From Rutpela maculata (lineage: Eukaryota; Arthropoda; Insecta; Coleoptera; Cerambycidae): DNA of 64,000 nt. The translations under genes were made by a program, and so were the position numbers. This document shows, one piece after another, positions 55,071 to 64,000 of the stretch. Position 1 is the first letter of the stretch. Every line of letters starts with the position of its first letter. The DNA lies in NCBI GenBank assembly GCA_936432065.2, contig OW386290.2, forward strand, positions 52,904,843 through 52,968,842, written 5' to 3'. The notes under the pieces are model-generated. The model saw nothing but the letters and a program-made list of their open reading frames with translations, ran no database searches and was not told the DNA's origin.

Positions 55071-57680
55071 AAACGGCTATTCGTGAAAGGATATTGCCGT
55101 TTGGCACACTAACCGGTATTACCGTAAGGAACGTATTTCGAAGGAGCGCCATCTTCAGTTACCATTTGGATCTAAGATGGCCGCCATTTTCAAGAAATCA
55201 ATTGAGGTAATTTCCTGGAGAATCTATTAACTTCACAAAAAAAAGTGTAATTAAAAAGTGTTGCTTATTTTATTGCCAACAAAAAAGTATTTTATGTAGG
55301 TATTTTGCGAAATTTTTGAAAATAAGGCCACTATTTACGAAAATTAAATAGTGGGAGCTATGTCTGGAGTTGGAGCTTTTACTGCTTTTATTTGTAAGAT
55401 CCCATCGAGAAGGTAATTATTCTCTCTATAAAGAAACTCTTAAAGCTCTCATGCCTTGGTTCTTCATATTTGACCACCCAAATTACTCGAGATGGCTGTC
55501 AGTTTATCTTAAAGATTTAACGGAACTAAATGAAACTAATCCAGATATTCAGAAAGCTTTTGAAAACGGATGTTTTGTTGTAAATAAAACAACTCGCCGC
55601 TTCTCTGGAATTGGAATTGATCAAGCTCATGAGCAGCATAATGCCATTATTAAAGGCGATGGTGGATTTATAGGTTTAACCAACAATCCATCAGCCTTAC
55701 GTAGATGGATGCTTTCTGGTCCGGAAATCTCGAGAGTGCTAATGGAATTTACAAACTTAGATGAAGAAGTATCCATCGACAATAGACACAATGAGGAATC
55801 GGCAGTTTTTCAAATGAAATTTGAAGAAAATATACAACTTTTAAAAGAGGCTTACACTGAATTTGGAAATCCGTTTCTAAAAGGGTTGTAAAATCCGCAC
55901 TGCTGAAATCTGATGTGGATTTATTCTCTAGACTTTTCGTAGTATGTTCAAATCGTGACATAGATTTGGATGATTTTTTTGCACATGAGAATCAACCATT
56001 CCCAACAGCTCTATCTTTAAACGGGGTCCAGAGATCATCAGATAAATCAATCCTTGTTAAGATTCTGGAAAATATGCTTAATGACGTATCTCTTATTTTA
56101 GAAGAAACCGATGCTATGCCAAATTTACTTCAGACAGAAGAAACATCAGATTTCAGTATGATTGTGTGGTCTATGATGGGCCTGCATTGGTACGCTTTTT
56201 ACTGCCTAACGGTGTTATAAATTTTGCTGAACACTCCGCCAAAGTGTTTCAATCGCACATCAAACATAACGCTGATAAATTTAATTTAAAACGCGTTGAT
56301 ATCATTTGGGACATATACAAGAACAATAGTTTGAAACATCACACTAGAGAAATTCGTGGAGGAGGAACGCGACGATAGGTTGGTGGTAATGTACTACTTC
56401 CTAAAAACTGGTCCGATTATCTTAGGAACACAGACAATAAACCAGACCTGTTTCACTTTCTATCCAATGAATGTACAACATCATCCATTCTTTATCCTGT
56501 GGAAACACTATGCACAATTGACGATAGGATTATTTCAAACCGCAATTCCCAAAATTCACATCTATCGCTCTGCAGTCACGAAGAAGCAGATACACGTATT
56601 ATATTACACGTACAGAATTGCATCCGCCAAGGTTGGAAAAATATTTGCATAAGAACAGTAGACACCGATGTCGTAGTGTTAGCTTTTTTTCATCAGTTGT
56701 ATGTGCAAGGATTGAAAACTCTATATGTTCACTTTGGTGCCAATAAGCACTTTAGAATAATATGTGTTAATAGGATAGCTGCACATTTGGGTCAACAAAA
56801 ATGTGAAGCTTTGTTAGGTTTTCATGCATTCACGGGATGTGATACCGTCTCATTTTTCCCAGGCAAGGGAAAGTCGATTGCTTGGAAGACCTGGCAAATT
56901 TTCCCTGAGGTAACGGAAGCCTTTTCTTTTATGTCTAAGCCGCAAAGATTTATTTCTGACCATGTTTTCAATTTGTTGTCTTAATGTACTGTTCAACATC
57001 CGACTGCTTTGAAGTTAACGATGCCCGAAAGGAATTTTTCACGTCGAAGGGAAGAAATGCTGCAAACCTTCCACCTTCTAAAACCGCTTTAGACCAACAT
57101 ACTCGAAGAGCCACATACCAAAATGGCCATGTATGGGGACAATAATTGGAAACAAATCCCAGATACTGAACCTTGGGGTTGGTGTAAAAAAGATGGTATT
57201 TATTCACCATACTGGTCAACTTTACCTGAGGTGTCCACAGCCTTGCGGCTGCAAAAAGAACTGTAAACAAAATATATGTGCTTGTAAGAAAGTAGGTTTA
57301 CATTGCACGTTGTTATGTACTTCTTGTAAGGGAAAGTGCGATTTAAATTAATATTTTGTTAAAAACATACATATAAATAAATGATTCTGTAAAAAAAAGA
57401 ACAAATCTTGAATTTTATTAAATAACGGCTTTATTTCAATTCTAATCGCGAAATGTCCAAAATACTTTTTTGTTGGCTGTTCAAAGCTCAACAACTTTGT
57501 ATAAGGCTATTTTTTTATAAAGTCAATGGATTTACCAAAAAGTCATATTTATTAGATTATTAGAAATCAGCCGCCATTTTGGATCCAAATGGTACCTGGT
57601 GGCGCTCCTTCGAAAATGATTCTTTAGGGCACTGCTAATAAGTATACCAAGCAGCAACATTCTTTCACAAATAGCCGTTT
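55071..57680 (+). mobile_element. DNA-transposon-like element with AAACGGCTATT ends
   Basis: The left end AAACGGCTATTCGTGAAAG is the inverted complement of the right end (ctttcacaaatagccgttt). The match extends inwards over ~120 bp through 'cgaaggagcgcca' and 'accatttggatc'. The 2.6-kb body holds a decayed plus-strand ORF. No clear target duplication was found. It lies immediately upstream of the Kir coding start. Confidence 0.75.
55364..57350 (+). pseudogene. Decayed transposon ORF: PIN-like nuclease and CXC domain
   Basis: Several frames join by frameshifts into one protein-like reading. An N-terminal region reads ALMPWFFIFDHPNYSRWLSV, GIGIDQAHEQHNAIIKGDGG; the middle has an acidic motif DTDVVVLAFF with LLGFHAFTGCDTVSFF (PIN-like nuclease pattern); the C-terminus is Cys-rich, CGCKKNCKQNICACKKVGLH (Tesmin/TSO1-type CXC). 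This domain order recurs in an insect and cnidarian repetitive family that I cannot name. Stops at about 55889, 56218 and 56982 make it inactive. Confidence 0.6.
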
Positions 57681-57699
57681 TTTATTGGTTTGCTACTCT

Positions 57700-57870
57700 A
57701 CTATAAACAGAGAAAGATGAAAAGAGATAACCTAGAAAAAAATTGGCCGTCATTTTTCCAACATGGCGGCCGTATATTTTTGTGGAAAACATTAATTAAT
57801 TATTGTGGCAGCCCTACATTATAAAAGAAAAAATTTTGTAGAAATTATTCACGGGTAACCTCTCATTTTT
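57700..57870. repeat. Single arm of the 32087-32865 repeat family
   Basis: Contains 'aacatggcggccg', 'tttttgtggaaaaca' and 'attgtggcagcc' in the same order as 32790-32860. The other arm is absent. Confidence 0.6.
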
Positions 57871-57959
57871 TGCTCTATAGGCTGTATTAAAACGAATGTT
57901 CTTTTTACAGAAACAGAGTTCATTGATTTTTGTTAGAAATTTTTCACAGTTTAGTATCA

Positions 57960-58420
57960 AAGATTCTGTCCGTCGGTCTGTCTACAACTTTTTTTGTGCG
58001 CACGATTACTCTGGCACGGTTTATGACATTAATTTGAAATTTGGTATGTATACCGTATACGTACTATAACGAGATCTGGAACTAGATTATATTTTTATCC
58101 CTTTCCGTTGAAGGGTTGGGGTTAAATGGGGGCAAATGGGTAAAGCAAGCAAGTAAGAGTCCGTAAAATTGAGATTTAGTGTATATACGAGAAACCAAGC
58201 TTTCAAAACTTTTTTGGCATTAGCCATTACCATTAAAGAGTGTAAAAAATAAAATTGTGATTTAGCGTGTTTACAAGAACAAAAGGCCACAAAAATTTTT
58301 TTTGGATCAGTCACCTGCAATACCGATGTGGCATATTGTTTTATGGGTTTTTAGGGTAGACGAGTTCAAAGTTCTAAGAATAATTATTTGCACACAGTGG
58401 TTTTCTGGTTCAAATTGTAA
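57960..58420. repeat. Dispersed repeat, second copy of 24590-25090
   Basis: Same order of blocks as 24590-25090 ('gtctgtctacaac', 'tttgtgcgcacg', 'ttgaaatttggta', 'aacgagatctgga', 'gtaagagtcc', 'ttggcattagcca'). Non-coding. Confidence 0.7.
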
Positions 58421-58427
58421 ATTACAC

Positions 58428-59025
58428 AGGCCCACAAAAAAAAAAAGTTGTCTGCGCCGGGGTACTGACCATACCTATCCCTTGTATTTTGTGCCGTTGA
58501 ACACGAATCTGGCCTTAGTTTTTCCCCTATACGTCAGGTTTTTTTTTAACAGCAAATAAATATTTAATAATATCACGATTCAACACGACTTTTTTTGCTG
58601 TTAAAAAAAAACCGGACGTGTAAGAGAAAAACTAAGGTCAGATTCGTGTTCAGCGGCTCAAAATACAAAGGATAGGTGTGGTCAGTACTCCAGCGCAGAA
58701 CACTTTTTGGTTGCCACTGTGCCACACTCAGTGTGGCGCAATCCCACAAAAAAAAGTCATCTGCGCGGGGGTACTGACCACATCTATCCCTTGTATTTTA
58801 AGCCGCTGAACACGAATCTGATCTTAGTTTTTCACCAGCACGTCAGGTTTTTCTTTTAATAGCAAATAAATATATAAATATTAGACTTTTTTGCTTTAAA
58901 AAAAAAACCTGACGTATAGGGGAAAAACTAAGGTCAGATTCGTGTTCAGCGGGTCAAAATACAAGGGATTGGTATGGTCAATACCGCGGCGCAGACAACT
59001 TTTTTTTTTTGTGGGCCTGTGTTAT
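58428..59025. mobile_element. Four-arm fold-back with CACAGGCCCAC ends
   Basis: Ends ACACAGGCCCACAAAAAA and its complement. It holds two inverted pairs in tandem (58428-58560 with 58590-58725; 58745-58870 with 58895-59025). Each arm carries a 'gattcgtgttcagcgg' core and an 'aactaaggtcaga' block. The junction between pairs is a short palindrome (about 58718-58738, 'gccacactcagtgtggc'). Confidence 0.8.
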
Positions 59026-59873
59026 TTACCTATGACACTGCATTCTTGATTTTGTATTACATTTTTGTTTAATTTAATTTTTAGCTTTGTGTATTTTCAT
59101 ATCAAATCGCAAATATGAATAACTATAGTACAAATAAATTATGCATAATTTTTTTTTTAATTATTATATCTCACAATTAGTTATTCAAAATGCAATAGAA
59201 ATTCTTCATTAAATTAAAGTTATAAAGGTATATTTTTCGAAATTTTATTTTCTAATTGGGATGTTTCTATAAACTATTCAAACTTTTGTCTTTTATGTTT
59301 GGTTTTAACTTCTCAAATTTTAATTGCAGCCATCACGAAGGTAACTAAATGAAAACGTTGATGATTTACCATCAGCTGAGGTTTGATTTTGTTTCTGTGC
59401 CTACAATCTCCCATCCAAAGAAATAAATGATAAATATGTATCTGTATATTTTTTACCTTCTAAGATCCTTTACTTTGTCTGCTATCCAGGCAATACCTGC
59501 CATAGTAGTAATTCACCGACTATCTGAATAATTCTTTTTGTGAATTTTTGAGTACTCAAATCACTGTTAATTAGACCACCGCAACAAATTTTATACGAAA
59601 CTGCTGAACATCTTTAAATGCACGGAAAAATTAAGTATACTTAATTAACGAGTTTATTAAAATATTTATTAGTTGCGAAAAACCGGATCAATAAAAAATT
59701 TGTGACGAAAATTGGAGTTTGTTCTATATGAGCTATATCTTCAAGGTGAACCTAAATATGTACTTAGCATGTATTTGATCCTACTATTTTTGACTCTCAC
59801 AAATTAGAGAAAAATGGAAAGAAAGTTATTAAATAGGTAAGGCTAGTTTATTAATAAAACGCTATACAGGGTG
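59026..59873. other. AT-rich intergenic stretch
   Basis: No gene or repeat boundary recognised. Confidence 0.4.
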
Positions 59874-60280
59874 TCCCATAAGTAATGGTACATAGAGCAA
59901 TGGCAGATTCCTTACGTAAAAATATCACGATTTAACCAAACATATCCTTAGTCCAAAATTTGATATTAACAGAGATATGGGGTGTCAAAGTTAAATTTTT
60001 GTTTTGGTTTTTTTTTTAAATAATTTCTTTATAAATTGAAATATTTTAACTAAATTTGGTGATTGGAGATTTTTTGAGGCAATGGATTCAAATCTATTCA
60101 TACCTTTGCTGTTATTTGTAGAAGGCGTAGTTTGCGTGTCGTTTATGCGTCATATACTTTTGGCAAATTAAAAAAAAAAAAAATTTAAACAAAAACTATT
60201 TTCCTATCTTTTTTACGTAAAAAAAGGTATACCTTCTAAATGTCCTACGAGTAACTGTTTTCGAGATATTTGGTTTTAAA
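59874..60280 (+). repeat. Possible left end of a mariner-like element
   Basis: CAGGGTGTCCCATAAG occurs at 59874, in a style common to the ends of insect mariner-like elements, followed by 'gaatcc' and 'gatttaacc' blocks. No matching right end was found; the transposase relic at 61990 lies downstream in plus orientation. Confidence 0.45.
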
Positions 60281-60663
60281 GTATTCAATGCAACCAATTT
60301 AAATTATGATTTAGGGACGTAAAATTGTAGGCTTTGATCAGTGGCTCAGCCAGAAAATTAATCGGGGGGAGGGGGGGGGGGGGCAAGCAATAAATAAATA
60401 CCAATTTTGCGAATTCATTTAATATATTCTTATTAAATAGATGTGTATAGATTCCTCTACTAGATAATATTGGCATTAATTACAAAATATTTATTTCAAG
60501 GGATAATTTGGATACTGCTTTGTACTGATAGAGATTATGCTTCTTTATTTTTTTGGTTCATGGAAGACGGCTTGGGGGGCTGGCTGCGCGCCTGGCTTTG
60601 ATTAAAACAAAACATTAAGAGACGCTTTTAGAATTAATATCTGTCGGACCTACTTGTGGACCA

Positions 60664-61923
60664 GGCTAGATAAGGGTTGGACAACAACATAATTCGTTAC
60701 AGCAAACCGATAGTGGAATATTGTAGAACATATCATAACTAATGAAGGAAAAATAATCCGAACCACCTGCGATTATCTGGGGGGATATGGGGTGGGCCTT
60801 TAGGGGGGAAAGGCGGTTTTTTTCGATTTCTGGCTTAACTACGCATCCTATCGAAAAAAGTTAAATATAAAAGTTGTAAGTAATAAAGAGATCTACAACT
60901 TTTGCGGAAAGCATTTTTATCCTAACCTCAAAATTTTTCGAGATACACGCAAAAAACCCTTTTTTCGGTTTTTTATTTTTTTCTTCCACAAAAATAATTC
61001 AATTTAGCTCAAACTTGGTGAAAGTATACCTTTTGGTGTCCCACATAAGTACTATTTTTTTTGGAGCAGAATATTTAGCTGTTGTTGTTTAATTCAGTTA
61101 AAAAAAAAATTGAAATTTTCAACTGCGATTCCTCATAAAAGTACTTGTCCGATAGAGTTCGGACAGGGCTCATTTTTTTTGTTTTTACTTCTACTTTCAA
61201 TAAATAAAAAAACAATATATAGTGCACTGGAAAAAATTGTCGGAAAATCGAAAATTCCGAAAAAATGCCTTTTTTCGTTGTGTGTTTTTTAATTATGGTC
61301 AAAAATTTGTTATTATTTATTAAAATTAATATAATTTTGTAATGTCAATGTATGCTACAAACAATAAGTAAAATGATTAATAGTTAATTACATTCCTCAA
61401 CCACGTTTGAATTATTAAACAAACAAAAAAGTATGATCATGATTTCTATGCCTTCTATTGTAACGGTATTGGTACGGCGTATAAATGACCGCATTTTTAT
61501 TTATTTGATAATCTAACTATATTTACTTTTAATTTTGATTGTTAATAACTTTTAAATTGGAAAAATTGGAAAAATTGCTTTGTTAATTTTAATTATTAAA
61601 CATAATATAAATAATTTTTTGTAAAAATAATAAATGCACTTTCTCGAAAAATTTTGAGGTTAGGATAAAAATGCTCTCCAAAAAATTTGTAGATCTCTTT
61701 ATTACTTACAACTTTTATATTTAACTTTTTTCGATAGGATGCGTAGTGCAAGCCAGAAATCGCAAAAAAACGTTTTTCCCCCCTAAAAGCCCACCCCGTT
61801 TCCCCCCAGATAATCGCGGGTGGTTCGGATTATTTTTCCTTCATTAGTTATGATATTACAATATTCCACTATCAGTTTGCTGTAACGACTTATGTTTTTT
61901 TTAATTCTGACACTTATCTAGCC
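60664..61923. repeat. Fold-back element, ~300-bp arms
   Basis: Left arm about 60664-60960 and right arm about 61640-61923 are inverted copies ('ctagataag', 'cgttacagcaaac', 'atagtggaatattgta', 'gattatctgggggga'). The ~680-bp centre is AT-rich with no gene. It separates the possible mariner end at 59874 from its transposase relic. Confidence 0.8.
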
Positions 61924-61989
61924 CGACCTATTGTTGTTTGTCAGCATTTTGTGTGTTGTTAAAAAATATCTAACAACGTTAAGTTTAAA

Positions 61990-63063
61990 ATGCCAAGGCA
62001 TAATTTATTTTCAAACAAAGATATGCGCGATATGGTTCCCGTATACGTGCAAGAAAATTTTAATGGACGCAGAGCTCATCGTCGATATTTGGAAATTTAT
62101 CCAAATATGAGGCAGCCGGATTTTAAGTGATTTCATAATATTTACAATATATTGGAGGAAACTGGTTTCTTTTGTTCCAAACGAGATATCGTCGGACGCC
62201 CAAAAAGTATTAGGTACTGTGAAACAGGAGGAGGAAATCTTGGTCCGTGTTGTAGAATGCCCAGAAATAAGTATGAGGCGTATGGCTGCTGCTATTGGAG
62301 TAAGTAAGTCATCGATTTCAAGGATTTTTCATCGAGAAAAGCTTTATCCGTACCATTTTACGCCCGTTGAAAATCTGCTGTAGGCCGATTTACCAGCTTG
62401 GTTTCAGTGTGCTCGTTTCTGTCCTGCTCAGCAAAACAGAGATCCAATGTTTTTAAATAAAGTGTTGTTTACGGACGAAGCTACCTTTACACGCAGAGGT
62501 GTATTTAACTTTAGAAACAAACATGCGTGGGACATAGAAATTCCGCACTTAGTAGCCGAACGCCTCTTTCAACATGAATTTAAAATAAACATTTGGTGTC
62601 AAATTTTAGATAATTATTTTTTTTGTACCATATGAGCTACCACCTAATTTAAACGGTGCATTATACTTTCTACAAACTCAGCTAAGCGATTTCTTATATT
62701 ATATTTAAGACAAAATATGTTTTTTATGTAAAATAGAGCTCCATCGCATTTTTTTTATATCGGTCAGAAACTACCTAAATACAAATTTTACTGGCCGCTG
62801 GATAGGTCGTGGGAGCAATATGCCTAGGACTGCGCGGAGTCCCGTTATTCCGTTAGATTTTTGCGTATAAGGGTAGGTACATGAAATCTCTTGTGTATCA
62901 AGATGCAATAAATAATCGAGAATAATTATTGCAGAGAATTAGAAATGCAATCGAATCGTTTCAAAACGAACACTTATTATTTAAAATAAGGTGGTCGTTT
63001 AATAAATGCATCGTCAAATGTATTGAAGTAAACGGAAGTCACTTCGAACATTTGTTACCGAAC
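61990..63063 (+). pseudogene. Decayed mariner-like transposase
   Basis: The start MPRHNLFSNKDMRDM... carries a DUF4817-type helix-turn-helix (RRAHRRYLEIYPNMRQP). The DDE part is visible as FTDEATFTRRGVFNFRNKHAW (first Asp present), QHEFKINIW, a block where the second Asp is lost to a stop and Asn (NRAPSHF), and PLDFCV (third acidic residue present). Stops and frameshifts throughout. It ends VNGSHFEHLLPN near 63063. This is a common insect mariner-like family that cuts and pastes DNA at TA sites. Confidence 0.75.
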
Positions 63064-64000
63064 ACATATCTCTTTTTTTTGTTAATTATTGTTATTTATC
63101 TATTTTTAAATAAAATTTGTATTTAAATAAAATCTGTTTCTCAAATGTTAAGCTTATTTATTTGAAAGTAATTGTTCTTAAAAAATCTGAAAAAAGAGAA
63201 GTTAATTTTATACTGTTCGCTTCACTATCAATTATTCTGTAAATCTAGCAATAATATGATATTTTATTTAATTTATACTCCATACAAATAGGAAACTTGG
63301 ACGAAAAAACTGACAAAGTTTTGAAAATTGGTAAATATATTCATTAAGGCCCACTGTTAAACATACTAAAAGTCTCCATCTCAATTAATGCAGCGGTCGC
63401 CCATCCAAATTGTGTCATCAACCTATCAATGGAGTAGAACAAAGCAAACTGTATATCGAAATATTGGTAATAACTTATTACATCAGAAAATGCATGTTAT
63501 CCAATCTATAAGTTGGTATAAGGGGTAGTTACAGCCCAGAAAGTAATTTTTTTTAAAACATGTGTTTTTACTTACCATTTTCAATCTAATTCGATAAAAA
63601 TGCATGGCAGAGGACATTTTTTTATGGTAAAATGTTCACAATTATTTGCCGAATTCGTCCATACATACCAACTATATAAAAATCGCAAAACTAATCATTC
63701 ACGGTAAATCAAAGGAGGAGTAACCTTGAGTGTGCTGCGGTAAGTCCAAACTTCCATTGGCCATAACTTTTGATTTCACGCTTACCAAAATTCTGATACA
63801 TGCATAGAAAATTTTGTTATTCTCTTAGCTTTAATTTAAGTACAAATACATGGAGGTACGTATTTCATTTTATGATAATAATAATAAAAATTGTAACGTA
63901 ATGTCACGGATTTCTGCGTATCAAAACTAAGTCGGTGTTATGAATGCGTGGTCGTGCACGCTCGAAATCGACCTTATTGCCGATTTGCATAAGGGCATGG
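63064..64000. other. Right edge of the window, no gene seen
   Basis: AT-rich intergenic sequence with no recognised ORF, RNA or repeat boundary; the right end of the mariner-like relic was not found. Confidence 0.4.

Noticed and set aside
59325..59352. Exon-like segment between TTGCAG and GTAACT
   Set aside because: Only about 10 bases long and no neighbouring exon or frame supports it.

Overview
The window looks like arthropod, most likely insect, nuclear DNA. It carries a gypsy-group endogenous retrovirus (errantivirus) with an F-type envelope gene, a DM9-repeat gene, an inward-rectifier potassium channel gene split by GT-AG introns, and many transposons, most of them non-coding inverted repeats. 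The sequence is AT-rich, and both host genes have introns filled with mobile DNA. I cannot fix the insect order from sequence alone. No tRNA, rRNA or CRISPR array was seen.

Layout. 1-4082: degraded gypsy-type element, copy 1, with an extra partial LTR in front. 4117-12457: apparently intact errantivirus with 508-bp LTRs that I read as identical, TATA target duplication, gag, pol in the -1 frame, and env read from a spliced RNA. 12656-16617: second copy of the degraded gypsy family on the minus strand, with a MITE inside its LTR. 17716-32033: host DM9-repeat gene on the plus strand (three exons, 190 aa, signal peptide). Its 10.8-kb first intron holds nested fold-back elements and a LINE broken by two insertions; its second intron holds copy 3 of the gypsy family. 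32087-39180: fold-back elements, two hAT-type MITEs with perfect 8-bp duplications, and LINE 3' remnants. 42321-55051: Kir channel gene on the minus strand (four coding exons, 503 aa, all introns phase 1); its introns hold transposon ORF remnants, a short errantivirus pol relic and fold-back elements. 55071-57680: a transposon with inverted ends and a decayed PIN-like/CXC ORF, ending 20 bp from the Kir start codon. 57700-64000: more fold-back repeats and a decayed mariner-like transposase.

How the parts relate. Only two host genes are supported; everything else is mobile DNA at different ages. The errantivirus is young, while the other gypsy copies, LINEs and transposases are broken. All three degraded gypsy copies lack reverse transcriptase and RNase H, and two also lack the integrase core with a similar junction, which suggests a non-autonomous lineage moved in trans. 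Nested insertions give a relative order: LINEs first, fold-back/MITE elements later. The most informative point is the errantivirus env architecture: a strong 5' splice site lies inside a five-codon upstream ORF, and joining it to the acceptor just after pol puts that ATG in frame with a hydrophobic env leader.
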